A stretch of DNA of 64,000 nucleotides, taken from assembly GCA_030248215.1 (NCBI GenBank), contig JASANG010001233.1:1-64000 (forward strand), written 5' to 3'. Source of the stretch: Enoplolaimus lenunculus. Taxonomy: Eukaryota; Nematoda; Enoplea; Enoplida; Thoracostomopsidae. A model generated the notes under the pieces. It searched no databases and was not told the origin of the DNA. It saw only the letters and a program-made list of their open reading frames with translations. How positions within the stretch are numbered: position 1 is the stretch's first letter; the number at the start of each line of letters is the position of its first letter. A program made the translations under genes and the position numbers. Shown here in pieces: positions 24,101 to 34,996 of the stretch.

Positions 24101-27100
24101 TAAGTAAACAAATACAGCCCAGAAATTATGTGTATCTAAGAGTCCGCTGAGTTTAGCTTAAACTGAAAATATGTAACATTTTAAATGAGTTAAAGCGTAA
24201 ACCTACCTGTTAGTTCAGTTAATCTAGAATGTTAGTTTAATACTGCTGGATTAGCTTGAACTTAAATCAGGTTAGTTTAAGCTTTTAGATAGCATATAAA
24301 CTTTTAAATTCATATTGAAAACGAAATTTATTAAAGCGTCGTATGTAGAACAGAAATTTGTTTTTCCACACAGTGTAAGCAAATTATTATGGATGATGCA
24401 TTAGTCTTAGAAACTTGACTCTATATATAATTATAAACATACTCAGGAACTGTGGCATCGTTCGAATCGTCCGCAGTTGCAGATGCGCTTGTTGCTTCAT
24501 CGGTAACCAATTCCGTAGTCGTTTGTTTTTCGGCAGTTGTTTCTGGCTGCGCCCCAGTTTCTGAGTCGTCATCGTCCTGAATATTCTCGGTCGCTTCTGC
24601 AGTGCCGCTGGTTCCTTCGTTTTCTGCGTTTTCAGTGCTCTTGTTGTCTTCTTCTGTGCTATGATGACTAATTGTCGTTGCTGTAACAGTTAAAGTCGTC
24701 GGTTCCTCTGTGCTCGTTTCGACACTTGAATCTTGAACAGTTTCGGTGTTTGTTGCTTCAGTTGAACTAAAATATTAAAATTGAAAAATATAATGAAAAA
24801 TATTTTTTCTTTCAAAAGTAATCGAATCATGGTAATTGCTGAATCCAGGCAAATAGCCTACACACACTACGTAAACATATATCTAACCGGATTGCTGCGA
24901 AGACATGGTCCATGTATATAACAGGGCCGGATCGTTTTCCGGAGGGGCTATAATAGAGTCAGTTTAAAAATATGCTAATACTACTGTTCCGGCCCTGTTC
25001 TATACACTGGTCGAAGACACTATGAAATGTATTTTTCATCCTAGAATAATCCTTATAAACATTTTCATCGTTGCATTCGCTTAATCTACTGTTACGCCTC
25101 TAAAAGTAACAACATAGGCCGTTGCATTGATGAGTCTGTCGTTTCAATTGTGACACAAATCATCACAGCGGAACTATTGGTTTTTTCAAAAAACTTGAAT
25201 TATTTGAATACTCAAGAATACGTTATCGTTTTTAAAATAGAAATTTTTAAACATAAAATATATTAAACTAAAAAAAGGTTTTATTAAAAATGATAAAAAG
25301 TTAACAAGATAATTTGAAATATGTCTCATCGATGTGATAAATGGCCGGACAAATATAAACCTGGATTGAAACAACGAATGAATTATGGTAAATGTGAATG
25401 AAGACATTTCGAAGAAATGGATATGAGGCAGTGTGCAGCCGGATGTGAACAATGCCGAAGCCGGAGCCAGGCGCCGGAGGCCGATTCTCTGCCGACGCCC
25501 GGAGCCGGTGGCAGACCTCCGGTTGTACCCTGATATGAAGCGGTAAGTTACATGAACAAAGTTCAACTACTGATTGCTTCATAGACGCGTATATATTTAA
25601 CATCTAAATTTTACCATAATTCGCATTCCGTTTCTGCGGTTTTTGACGCAGCTGTAGACGATTCTGTCGGTTCGGGTGTTTGATATTCTGTTTCAACTGC
25701 TGTAGTTTCATCTGTTGGTTCGGGCTGTTTCGTTTCCAATTCATCAGATGATTTTGATTCCAACTGTTCCGGTTCTGGTTCGCTATAAGCTTCGCTGGGT
25801 TCGGGTTGTTCAGACAATTCATCAGATGATTTTGATTCCAACTGTTCCGGTTCTGGTTCGCTATAAGCTTCGCTGGGTTCGGGTTGTTCAGACTGCGGAG
25901 CGTCTGATGGTTCAAGTTTAGGTTCATCTGTTGGTTTGAGCTGTTCCGTTACCAATTCAACAGTTGATTTGGTTGATTCGGGTTTTTCAGATTGTAAAAC
26001 GCCAGATGACTTAGTTGTTGGCTCTAACTGTTCAGGTTCTGATTCAGTATGCGCTTTGCTGAGTTTGGGTTCTTCAGATTCTGGAACACTTTGCGGTTCA
26101 GATTTAATTGCATCCGTTGGTTTGAACTGTTCCGGTTCCGATTCGCCATTAACTTCACTGAGTTCGCGTTCTTCAGATTGTGAAACGCTGGGTGGTTCAA
26201 AGTCAGTTCCATCTTTTGGCTCGAGCTGTTCCGTTTTGAATTCGTCAGTTAATTTGGTTGGTTCAAGGTCTTCGGATTGAGAAACGCCTGATGATTTGGT
26301 TGTTGGTGCCAACGGTTCAGATTCCGATTCGCCATATGCTTCGCTGAGTTCAGGTTCTTCAGATTCTGGAACGTCTGGTGGTTCAGATTTCATTCCATCC
26401 GTTGGTTTGAACTGTTCCAATTCTGATTCGCCGAATGCTTGGCTGTGTTCAGATTCCAATTGTTCCGTGATAAATTCTTCAGTTAATGCGGTTGCTTCGA
26501 ATTCTTCAAAATGTGAAACGCTCAATGATTCAGCTGATGATTCCATCTGTTCAAGTTCCGATTCGCTATCTTCAGATTCTGGAACGCTTGACGGCTCAAA
26601 CTCAGTTTCATCTGTGGATTCAGCGAATATTTCGGTTGGTTCGGGTTCTTCGGATTGCGAAACACCTAATGATTCAGCTGTTAGTTCGAATTGTTCGGAT
26701 TCCGACTCGCCATATGTTTCGCTTGGTTCGGATTCTTCAGATTGTGGAACGCCTGATGGTTCCAACTCATTTTCGTCTATTGTTTCAAACACTTCTGTTT
26801 CCACCTCACCAGATGGTACACTTGGTTTTAGTTCCTCAGACTCAAACATATCGGAGAACATACTTCCAGCTTCATCGGTAACACCAATCTCCATACTCGA
26901 TTTTAACTCGTCAGATTCAGATCCTGAAGATGATTTAGATTGATTTTCATCAGAGATATCGAGCTCGTTTGATTCAGATTCGCCAGATGATTCACTGGAT
27001 CCCGTCTCTTCGGAATTAGATATTGAAGATGAATTTGATCCACTTTCTTCCGAACTTTCGAGACTTGATATAGAGCCTTGTGATTCGTTTGATTCCAATC

Positions 27101-30100
27101 CACTTGATGATTCGTTTGATTCCAATCCACTTGATGATTCGTTTGATTCCAATCCACTTGATGATTCGTTTGATTCCAATCCACTTGATAATTCGTTCGA
27201 TTGTAGATCTCCAGATTCTGGATCGTCCGATGACTTTGCTTCTGGTTCCGCTGAACTTTTCACCTCTTCTGATTCAGATTCACCATATGATTCGCCAGAA
27301 AATTCGTTTGCGAGTATATTGTCATCGCTTACAGCGTTAGCGTTAGTAACACTGTCCTGCCTAAAAAGATATATGTTAAGTGCAATTCAACAGAAATTTT
27401 CATTATTAACATAATTGCTAATTTTTCTCAAAAATGTATTCTCGTTTTTAGACTAACGCACAAGTTAAGCCCTATTCACACGTGCAAGTTTTATTCCTGC
27501 CAAACTTGCGCATGCATCTGTGCAAGTTCGGTCAAAAAAACAACTATGAAGTTCTTGCAGTTGCAAATTTTTCGCTGGAATTCATGCTATTAAATTTAAT
27601 TTGTACGTGTGAACACAGGTGCAAGTCGATTGAAGTTCCACGGGACTAGTTTTGCACTTTTAATGTGGGATTCACGTTATAACCGGAGCAGGATTGATAG
27701 GCGTCCCGAAAGAACCCCTACGTTCTTGCTTTGGCCTATTTATTTATATCATATATAAATGCTTTATTCACATGGGTGTAGCCACGATTTCAGAAAGACG
27801 GGAAGATCACATTCTACAAAAAGTTCGAAAACGAGTTTCTTGTGACGCAAATTGAACCCGTGTCGCAAAACCCAGTATCCCTAAATCCCAAAACGAGGGG
27901 AGAGAGGATCAGGGACGTGGTACTTCCCGGAGCACACAATGAAAGAAAACTTTCCGCATAAATTTTGTTTTGCGGGAGAGTACTCACTAAAAATATACTT
28001 AAAATTAAGTAAAACTGTTGCATTGAGGGTGCATTATAGTGCCCTTTTGGACTAATCTTTGGTCATGATTAAGGGGGCATATGCCCCTACGGCTCCCCGT
28101 TTCCAATGCCAGTGTGTACTCACCAAAATATATTTAAAATTAAGTAACACAGTTGCCGAGTTATTAAGTGCCGGTTTTACTTACTATGGTGCTTGGCAAA
28201 GTGTTACTTAATTTTAAGCAAACACAAAATTTTTAGCTTTATATTTACTTAATTAATTACGAAATGACAGCAGTAGTTTTACTTATTTACATTATTTAAG
28301 CAAAGATTTACTCAATATTTAGTACACTTATACTTACAAAAGTTAGTAAAATATAACTATAGTATTTTAAGTAGAGTGTTTTACAGAGTAGAGAAACCCC
28401 TTAAGCCCTATCCTTGGCCTATTGTGATATTATATATAAATTCTTTATTTACGTGGGCGTAGATAGGATTTCGGTAAGAAGGATGTGTTACATTTTCATA
28501 AAGTATCGAGACAGTTTCAAAAATCCCAACGGGAGTGACACCTGAAACCTCCCTGGCTGCACCGTTGCGTAAACATGGACCACATTTTCGGCCCATGTTA
28601 CGCTGAGGGCCGTCCCGCTGTCCCGGGACAATGGGACAGCGGGACAGTGGGACAGTAGGACAGCGGGACAGTAGGACAGCGGGACAGTAGGACAGTGGGA
28701 CAGTAGGACAGTGGGACAGCAGGACAGTGGGACAGCGGGACAGTAGGACAGCGGGACAGTAGGACAGCGGTACAGTAGGACAGCGGGACAGTGGGACAGC
28801 AGGACAGTGGGACAGTAGGACAGCGGGACAGTAGGACAGCGGGACAGTGGGACAGCGGGACAGTAGGACAGTAGGACAGCGGGACAGTAGGACAGCGGGA
28901 CAGTAGGACAGCGGGACAGTGGGACAGCGGGACAGGGGACAGCAGGACAGTGGGACAGCGGGACAGTAGGACAGCGGGACAGTGTTACAGCGGGACAGTA
29001 GGACAGCGGTACAGTAGGACAGCGGGACAGTGGGACAGTAGTAGGACAGCGGGACAGTGGGACAGCGGGACAGTAGGACAGCGGGACAGTGGGACAGCAG
29101 GACAGTGGGACAGCGGGACAGTAGGACAGCGGGACAGTAGGACAGCGGGACAGTAGGACAGCAGGACAGCGGGACAGTAGGACAGCGGGACAGTAGGACA
29201 GCAGGACAGCGGGACAGTAGGACAGCGGGACAGTGGGACAGCAGGACAGTGGGACAGCGGGACAGTAGGACAGCGGGACAGCAGGACAGCGGGACAGTAG
29301 GACAGCGCGACAGTAGGACAGTAGGACAGCGGGACAGTGGGACAGCGGGACAGTGGGACAGCGGGACAGTGGGACAGCAGGACAGTGGGACAGTGGGACA
29401 GTAGGACAGCGGGAGAGTAGGACAGCGGGACAGTAGGACAGCAGGACAGTGGGACAGCAGGACAGTGGGACAGCAGGACAGTGGGACAGCGGGAAAGTAG
29501 GACAGCGGGACAGTAGGACAGCGGGACAGTAGGACAGCGGGACAGTGGGACAGCAGGACAGTGGGACAGCGGGACAGTAGGACAGCGGGACAGTAGGACA
29601 GTGGGACAGCAGGACAGTGGGACAGCGGGACAGTAGGACAGCGGGACAGTAGGACAGCGGGACAGTAGGACAGCAGGACAGCGGGACAGTAGGACAGCGG
29701 GACAGTGGGACAGCAGGACAGTGGGACAGCGGGACAGTAGGACAGCGGGACAGCAGGATAGCGGGACAGTAGGACAGCGCGACAGTGGGACAGTAGGACA
29801 GCGGGACAGTGGGACAGCAGGACAGTTGAACAGCGGGACAGTGGGACAGCAGGACAGTGGGACAGTAGGACAGCAGGTCAGTGGGACAGTAGGACAGCGG
29901 GACAGTGGGACAGCGGGACAGTAGGACAGTAGGACAGCGGAACAGTAGGACAGCGGGACAGTACGACAGCGGGACAGTGGGACAGCGGGACAGTGGGACA
30001 GTAGGACAGCGGGACAGTGGGACAGTAGGCCAGCGGACAGTAGGACAGCGGGACAGTAGGACAGCAGGACAGTGGGACAGTAGGACAGCGGGACAGAGGG

Positions 30101-31402
30101 ACAGTAGGACAGCGGGACAGTGGGACAGTGGGGCAGCAGGACAGCGGGACAGTAGGACAGCGGGACAGTAGGACAGCGGGACAGTGGGACAGCGGGACAG
30201 TGGGACAGCAGGACAGCGGGACAGTAGGACAGCGGGACAGTAGGACAGCAGGACAGTAGGACAGCGGGTCAGTGGGACAGCGGGACAGTAGGACAGCGGG
30301 ACAGTGGGACAATGGGACAGCAGGACAGTGCGACAGCAGGACAGCGGGACAGTAGGACAGCTGGACAGTGGGAGAGCGGGACAGTGGGACAGCGGGACAG
30401 TAGGACAGCGGAACAGCGGGACAGTGGGACAGCGGGACAGTAGGACAGTGGGACAGTAGGACAGCGTGACAGCGTGACAGTGGGACAGCAGGACAGTGGG
30501 ACAGTGGGACGGTAGGACAGCGGGACAGTAGGACAGTAGGACAGCGGGACAGTAAGACAGAGGGACAGTGGGACAGCAGGACAGTGGGACAGCGGGACAG
30601 TAGGACAGTATGACAGCGGACAGCGGGAAAGTAGGGCAGTGGGACAGTAGGACAGTGGACAGTAGGACAGCGGGACAGTGGGACAGCTGGACAGTAGGAC
30701 AGCGGGACAACGGGACAGTAGGACAGCGGGACAGTGGGACAGTGGGACAGCGGGACAGTAGGATAGTGGGACAGTGGGACAGTAGGACATCGGGACAGTA
30801 GGACCCCGGGACAGTGGGACAGCGGTACAGTAGGACAGCGGGACAGTCGGACAGCGGGACAGTGGGACAGCAGGACAGTAGGACAGTGGCACAGTGGGAC
30901 ATCGGGACAGTAGGACAGCGTGACAGTAGGACAGCGGGACAGTAGCACAGTGGGACAGCAGGACAGTGGGACAGTAGGACAGTGGGACAGTAGGACAGCG
31001 GGACAGTGGGACAGTAGGACAGAGGGGCAGTGTGACAGCGGGACAATGAGACAGTGGGACGGTAGGACAGCGGGACAATGGGTTAGTAGGACAGTCCCGC
31101 TGTCCTACTGTCCCGCTGTCCCACTGTCCCACTGTCCCGGGACAGCGGGACGGCCCTCAGCGTAACATGGGCCACATTTTCTATACTTAACCACGAAAAA
31201 TTCCGCGTTTTACAAACATTTCCCAATCAAACAGAGAAAAATAGTGGCTTTCAACTTTTCCACATTTGCGATCTTCCAAACAAAGCCTATGTACCGTGTC
31301 AAAAATACCTCATCATTGCTGCTATGAGATGAATATAAACAAATCTTACCCCTGAACACTGCATGTTGCAATAAATGCGATAACAACCAATACCTTTATC
31401 AT
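18153..31402 (-). CDS. Gene 2: secreted acidic protein with two helical modules (996 aa)
   Basis: Exons read leftward: 31,402-31,350 (signal peptide MIKVLVVIAFIATCSVQ), 27,360-25,615 (acidic Ser/Glu/Pro region, 582 codons), 24,766-24,443 (Thr/acidic), 22,591-22,358 and 21,107-20,913 (helical module 1), 20,337-20,116 and 19,031-19,014 (module 2, the second an 18-nt microexon), 18,351-18,153 (end of module 2, Lys-rich tail, TAA). All have consensus splice sites and all introns are phase 2. Exon 1 and exons 4 to 9 (numbered as in gene 3) have exactly the lengths of gene 3. The counterpart of gene 3 exon 2 was not found; the exon 1 to exon 3 join keeps the frame. The acidic exon carries four to five SSGLESNE repeats and a 26-residue duplication near its end. 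The 2.5-kb foldback element sits in intron 1. The protein is likely secreted; no known family recognised, function unknown. Confidence 0.75.
19509..19948. mobile_element. MITE family D, copy 2, in gene 2 intron
   Basis: Reverse orientation relative to the copy at 9,972. The ends CTGTAGTGACCGGAATAAG and GACCCGAATAAGAC (from the other side) are flanked by TA on both sides. Gene 3 has an unoccupied site in the matching intron (CAGCATATTAAGAAATATTG near 37,410), so the insertion followed the gene duplication or was never shared. Non-coding. Confidence 0.8.
20640..20710 (-). pseudogene. Degenerate tRNA-like sequence in gene 2 intron
   Basis: On the minus strand GCTCCTATAGTCAATCAG and GATTCGATATTC have the spacing and shape of weak A and B boxes. 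They match the tRNA-like core of the TTAA MITE at 21,180-21,450. The same piece is in gene 3 at about 38,700-38,770. It is a shared relic older than the duplication. Confidence 0.3.
21180..21450. mobile_element. TTAA-flanked MITE E, copy 1
   Basis: TTAA at each edge, ends CCCTTTCTCACATGAAT and CAATGTGAGAAGGGG. The interior carries a minus-strand tRNA-like block (box A-like TAGCTGAGTGGTGATG in sister copies, box B-like GGAGATCGAATCC) and an internal hairpin TTGCCTATAGGCAA. Two other copies lie at 31,792-32,052 and 36,510-36,779. TTAA targeting suggests mobilisation by a piggyBac-type transposase. Confidence 0.85.
21867..22067. mobile_element. MITE family F, copy 1 (CACTGC-AAAAATGGTGAGTC ends)
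   Basis: The two halves are nearly mirror images: AAATGGTGAGTCAAATTGAC at one end and the reverse complement at the other, closing with TTTTTTGCAGTG. The interior repeats GAGTCAAATTTGACTC words. Copies at 36,117-36,305, 40,323-40,531 and 49,919-50,128 show the same palindrome-like form. Non-coding. Confidence 0.8.
22072..22320. mobile_element. MITE family G, copy 1
   Basis: About 250 bp beginning ACTCAAAATAATATTTCTGA and ending with AGAAATACTTTTTTTGTG. It matches 32,160-32,408 in reverse orientation, including AAGTATTTCTGTTATGACAG and GGTGCACTTGAAAAG landmarks. It directly abuts the family F copy on its left. Non-coding. Confidence 0.6.
22965..23229. mobile_element. TTAGGC-carrying element, two units in tandem
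   Basis: Begins GGCCCATGTATAGAACAGAG and ends with its reverse complement. A second, nearly identical unit starts at about 23,119, so two units share a middle terminal repeat. Each holds (TTAGGC)4, then AATATGCTTATACTACTG. The flanks TGACTATT and CGACTAAT match at six of eight positions, consistent with an aged 8-bp target duplication. No coding capacity. Confidence 0.75.
23458..23815. repeat. TTAGGC array with a higher-order unit
   Basis: About eight units, each with two to five TTAGGC copies followed by AGAACATTTTTGCAACGC. The composite unit length is about 40 to 60 bp. No terminal repeats of the TTAGGC element were found around it, so it may be an expanded fragment. It lies in gene 2 intron DNA between exons 5 and 4. 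Confidence 0.75.
23940..24292. mobile_element. MITE-like repeat B, copy 2 (reverse)
   Basis: Reverse-orientation match to 2,283-2,615 over its whole length, with ends CTAAAAACTTAAAC and GTTTAAGCTTTTAG. It lies in gene 2 intron DNA, 150 bp left of exon 4. Confidence 0.55.
24907..25012. mobile_element. TTAGGC-family element that lacks the array
   Basis: Has both terminal repeats (CATGTATATAACAGGGCCGG and the mirror CCGGCCCTGTTCTATACA) but almost no hexamer interior. It is flanked by GAAGACAT (24,899-24,906) and GAAGACAC (25,013-25,020), an 8-bp target duplication with one mismatch. This copy shows that the array is an optional interior. Confidence 0.85.
25429..25532. mobile_element. Short hAT-like MITE
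   Basis: 104 bp with ends CAGTGTGCAGCCGGATGT and ACCTCCGGTTGTACCCTG. The flanks ATATGAGG and ATATGAAG are an 8-bp target duplication with one mismatch. It is related to the longer copy at 12,189-12,562. Confidence 0.8.
25615..27360 (-). CDS. Gene 2 exon 3: acidic Ser/Glu-rich region
   Basis: 582 codons, open throughout. Acceptor TTTTTAG at its right edge; donor GTAAAA at its left edge. The early part has repeats SSGLESNE, identical in gene 3; the later part has diverged repeats of the type QSEEPEPSEAYGESE. It is almost devoid of Cys and aromatic residues except at its end (ECELW). The last codon TG/G plus the donor reads TGG TAA if intron 3 is kept, so an unspliced transcript would stop there. 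Plus-strand Ser-rich frames over this exon are antisense shadows. Confidence 0.75.
28105..28392. mobile_element. MITE family H, copy 1
   Basis: About 290 bp rich in TTAAAATTAAGTAA and ACTTAATTTTAAG words with mirrored ends. It matches 41,768-42,032 in reverse. It is bracketed by two related ~190-bp segments (27,715-27,900 and 28,395-28,580), each starting TTGGCCTATT and containing ATATATAAATKCTTTATT. Non-coding. Confidence 0.55.
28590..31173. mobile_element. Foldback element filled with an 8-bp satellite
   Basis: Left end GGCCCATGTTACGCTGAG, continuing GGCCGTCCCGCTGTCCCGGG, is repeated perfectly inverted at 31,137-31,173. The flanks are ACATTTTC on both sides (28,582-28,589 and 31,174-31,181), a perfect 8-bp target duplication. 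The interior, about 28,626-31,090, consists of about 300 copies of GGACAGYR, often as a 16-bp unit GGACAGTAGGACAGCG. It lies in intron 1 of gene 2. The long frames over it, up to 852 codons of CPTVPLSY-type repeats, exist because the unit contains no stop in those phases. They are not genes. Confidence 0.9.
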
Positions 31403-31791
31403 TATTACTTGCTTGAAATTGATTAATTAACGAATTTTAGGATCTAAAACGTTAATAATAGCAAACTTAGCATTTTATCAGTAAACGAAAACTTTTAATT
31501 GAAATCACATTGCAACTCTTTATTCTGAGTTGAATAATTGGTTTATAGTTTAAGTGAGTCTTCAGAATTCAAAATCAAAGCTTCCATCAAAACAACTGTG
31601 TTTCAAGGAAAACTAGAGAAATTGAAAGGTCTAAATTAAAGCATTTGTTACAATCCAAACTTTAGTATTGAAGTACTTTAAAACATACGAAATGTCGAAT
31701 GCAAGTATTAAATCAAGTAAGCGACAAAACGGATTTAAAAGAAGCTTAAACGGGAGTTTTCAAAACCATGAATATAAGAATTTAACCCTTT

Positions 31792-32052
31792 CTCACATGA
31801 ATATTTTCTATTTAACCTGAGACCTACTTTTATGCTAGGATTCGATCTCCAGTGACTGGAGTGGGAGGCGTTTATCATCACCACTCAGCTATAGGAGCTT
31901 GACGCTCGAGCCCGAGGGGGCTCTCACGTCTTGTGGTGATTTAGTGCTATGTAAACGTGTTGCAATTTTTAAATACGGTGCGATATATACTATTTAATGT
32001 ATATACACTGCGCTGAGTTGCCTACAGGCAACTCAATGTGAGAAGGGGTTAA
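31792..32052. mobile_element. TTAA-flanked MITE E, copy 2
   Basis: TTAA at both edges, the same ends and interior as the copy at 21,180. It lies 390 bp before the start codon of gene 2, between the gene and its shared upstream block. The tRNA-like core is best preserved here (minus strand, GCTCCTATAGCTGAGTGG and later GGAGATCGAATCC). Confidence 0.85.
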
Positions 32053-32159
32053 AATTATAGTTTCATTTACCGTACGAATTGTCACACGTGCATCAGTAAC
32101 TAATAAAAAACAACATCCCAATGAAAAAACACTTATTTGCACAAGCTAATAGCTACGAA

Positions 32160-32408
32160 CAAAAAAGTATTTCTAAATTTATTCCCGAAAATAATTTCTG
32201 TGGCAAATCTGAGCAGTTTTTCTAATATTTAGGACAATTTTTCTTTAAAAATAACTGGAAAACGTTAATTTTCAGAGTTTACTTTAAAAACTTTTTTGCA
32301 AAACTTTTCTGCTATAATAGAAATACTTTTCAAGTGCACCTTGCAAAATTATATTTGTTAAATTTAAGAAAATGTTTTCTTAAATATCACAAATATTATT
32401 TTGAGTAT
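32160..32408. mobile_element. MITE family G, copy 2 (reverse)
   Basis: Reverse match to 22,072-22,320 from AAAAGTATTTCTAAATTT to ATATTATTTTGAGT. The end order is inverted as expected. Non-coding. Confidence 0.55.
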
Positions 32409-32566
32409 AAGGGATAATAAGACAACACTTTACCACGGAACTACATTATCCAAACAGCGCAATCAGATATCAAAAAATCCATTAGAATAATACCTATTAA
32501 GGTTTTACAGAATGAAACTATAACAATTTTTGAATCATTTTCACGAGTTGGACTCAAATTTTCAAC

Positions 32567-32574
32567 CTTATATA
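32567..32574 (-). promoter_or_regulatory. TATA box in the shared upstream block of gene 2
   Basis: TATATAAG on the minus strand, preceded by GGATC and followed by a TCGTGAAAATG motif. The block 32,450-32,850 is alignable with 52,500-52,870 upstream of gene 3, and the TATA box is kept in both. It lies 1.17 kb before the ATG, so an untranslated leader exon is implied if this is the true promoter. Confidence 0.5.
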
Positions 32575-32813
32575 CGATCCAGCTGAAAACAAAATAGAAC
32601 AATTAAATTGTTTTCAATATAAAATCACTGGATGCGTTCAAATAACAACTTTACGCCAACCAGACATTAGCACTAAGAGGCACATTTGTTTGTTACCAAA
32701 CGCCAATGTTTTCGACTTAAAATCGTCGCAATGTTTTTACTCCAAATTTTACGTTTCATAGCAGTTGTTTTGAATAACAACGAATACGCTTAAGCATTAA
32801 CGATCCTCACATA

Positions 32814-32816
<3 letters not shown>

Positions 32817-32853
<37 letters not shown>
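32817..32853. repeat. (AAT)n microsatellite
   Basis: About 12 AAT units at the upstream edge of the promoter block. Gene 3 has a shorter run at the same place (about 52,848-52,872), and its inverted copy has a long run at 53,840-53,883. Confidence 0.8.
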
Positions 32854-32855
<2 letters not shown>

Positions 32856-33553
32856 CCAGGATACATTGGCCTAATGTACGATTGTGTTAAAGTTTTAATA
32901 TTTTTAATAGTTTTGTTATTCGAACAAATGGTAGGAACGACCAAAATTCAATGTACGGACTTCGTTCGATTGGGATTTTATGGATGTGAATGAATGCGGG
33001 ACGAAAACATTATCGCCTGTCTTACACAATAACAATAACAACTGTACCAACACGTGAACCAAATCGGCTCCATAGGTAGGATATTACTTGTGAAATATGG
33101 AACGCAAACGAGTTTTAATTCAGATAATTTTGATTCTCAGTTGAGCACTCGAGTTACTCAAGTTTAGGGAAAATATTTGCAAATATCAAGTCTTTTTTCT
33201 ATGTTTTTATGTTTTAATTTTGGTTATCAATTTTGACTAATTAGATTTTTCACTTGATAACCACGTTTGAGCTACAGGATCCAAGGTTCGATTCTGGGTG
33301 CGGTCTTACGTCGTCTCGGCCATATATACAGTTGAAACACGTCGTCTTCCGCAACACCATATGGCTACACAAAAATTGACCTTTTCACGTTTCCCAGGCT
33401 CTCTCGCAACAGTTCAAATTAGAATCTTTTCGCATGTGGTTTCGGATTAATTGTCGTAGGGATTGCCTTATATCCGTGAAACTTATTTTTTATTTAAGCA
33501 AATCAAGTCAACATTTCAGGTTGAATAGCCAGCTCCATTACTCATTCTAATAC

Positions 33554-33770
33554 ACTGTAAATTCTAATGAGTTGATTAATCTGTTCAGCTAGCGAGTTGG
33601 ATATTTCTAAATTAAAATCAGTAAACACTAACACATTCTGCGTTGAGTTGAATCTCTCTGTGTGTTGAGTTTACTCTCAGTGAGTTAGTTATTTGGCTTA
33701 GAATGAATTGAATCAACTCAAAATTTTGAGTTCTGATAGTCCTAAATCAACTCACTGAAATTTACAGTGT
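33554..33770. mobile_element. MITE family J, copy 1 (CACTGTAAAT ends)
   Basis: Ends CACTGTAAATTCTAATGAG and CTCACTGAAATTTACAGTG, flanked by TA on both sides. The interior repeats ACTCAAMTTGAGTT words. Other copies: 42,394-42,672, 49,119-49,782 (interrupted), 51,357-51,632 (right end lost) and a stub at 33,905-33,975. Non-coding, TA target, so Tc1/mariner-like. Confidence 0.8.
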
Positions 33771-34346
33771 AGTTATATCGATAGAAATTATCGTGTTTTT
33801 GAATTTTCGTTTTTATTCTTGAATTTATGTCGGTCACACGTTACGATACGTGCGGCTTGCACCACTATTGTCCTCCCATACAGCTTGATACATTACCAAC
33901 ACTACACTGTAAATTTCAGTGAGTTGATTATAACTCAGAACGAGTTGAATCACTAAGTTCTGAGTTAGGAGGTGTTCTCGAATCCGTACGCAACAGCGTT
34001 TTATATTTCGTGTATATTAGACATAAATCGGCCGATCGTGAGCAGAGTATCAGGTGCTCGCAGTGTGGTGGCAGCTCGAATCACTTACGACACCCCGACA
34101 AGTTACGTTCGAAACACAATAAAACTTGTAAACCCGTCTCAAAAACGAATATAATTTAGTAATACGCGAGTTTTAACAGCGTATGAATTTGCTAAATTTG
34201 AACTTTAGTGATATAGCAGTATGAGTATACGCCAATGATAACTTTTGGCAGGATTCGAATCGAGCTTGGGATTTGACAGTTTTCGTCGTTTTCAATGATA
34301 GAAACCGCACAATAACGAATCGAGAAGTTTTAGAGTAACTGTGAAA

Positions 34347-34523
34347 ATGGGCCTACCTTATGTGAAACTAAATTTTAAACACAGTTTTGCCAAAAATCCA
34401 TATGAACGCATAGAATTTTGTGGCAAAACTGTAAAATGTTCGAAATTAGCTAAAAAAGCACTGGACGATTACATCGTTTCAAGTAACTCGTTGCAGACAC
34501 CTCAGTATTTTTTGTTTTGTTAG
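34347..34523 (+). CDS. Short unrecognised open frame
   Basis: 58 codons starting MGLPYVKLNFKHSF and ending at TAG. The composition is more protein-like than neighbouring frames, but there is no signal peptide, domain, splice signal or second copy. It may be chance. Listed only because the interval 33.98-34.86 kb holds nothing else. Confidence 0.12.
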   Translation: MGLPYVKLNFKHSFAKNPYERIEFCGKTVKCSKLAKKALDDYIVSSNSLQTPQYFLFC

Positions 34524-34860
34524 GATTTTGCATGTGCGTACTGTACGTATCGTAACGTGTGACTGACATTATGTGAGATATTGGGAAGGTTTGCATATGG
34601 GCGGAGTTTCACGCATTTTTATAGTTAAATTAAAAAAAATTAGTGCCCCGGAAAAAAAAAAAGGGAATTATTAATTGGGTTGTTTATAGATAAAGAAAAA
34701 AAATAGTTAACTGAATAAACTCATATACGGAAAAACAAAAATTAAACGCAAACAAAAAAAATGACCTAACTAAAAAATTATCCAACCCAACAAAGAAAAG
34801 AGGAGGACCGATATCCCGGAAGGGATAAAAAAAAATAGATTTATACTTTCCCTTTTTTTT

Positions 34861-34996
34861 TTTTTTTCTTAGGCTTAGGCTTAAGCTTAGGAATAGGCTC
34901 ATCCTTACACTTAGGCTTAGGCTTAGACTTAGACTTAGGCATAGGCTTAGGAATATGCTTATACTGCAGTTCCAGCCCGATTCTATACATAGGCCC
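34861..34996. mobile_element. TTAGGC element, left end replaced by poly-T
   Basis: A TTAGGC array with GAATAGGCTCATCC spacers, AATATGCTTATACTGCAG, and a right terminal repeat AGCCCGATTCTATACATAGG. The left terminal repeat is absent; the array abuts a run of T. The same interior variant (CATCCTTACACTTAGG) occurs at 41,355-41,455. Confidence 0.6.

Noticed and set aside
25936-26943. Plus-strand Ser-rich frames over the acidic exon of gene 2, and the like at 46,205-47,068 over gene 3
   Set aside because: They are antisense to exons with clear splice sites, and their composition mirrors the Glu/Ser codons of the sense strand.
28488-31132. Open frames up to 852 codons encoding CPTVPLSY-type repeats on the minus strand, and GQRDSRTA-type repeats on the plus strand
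   Set aside because: They run over an 8-bp satellite that has no stop in several phases on both strands. No start context, splice site or domain; the frames are a by-product of the repeat.
33264-33306. A tRNA gene, from GGTTCGATTCTGG
   Set aside because: Only a box B-like motif is present. No box A at the right distance and no acceptor stem; at most a SINE fragment.
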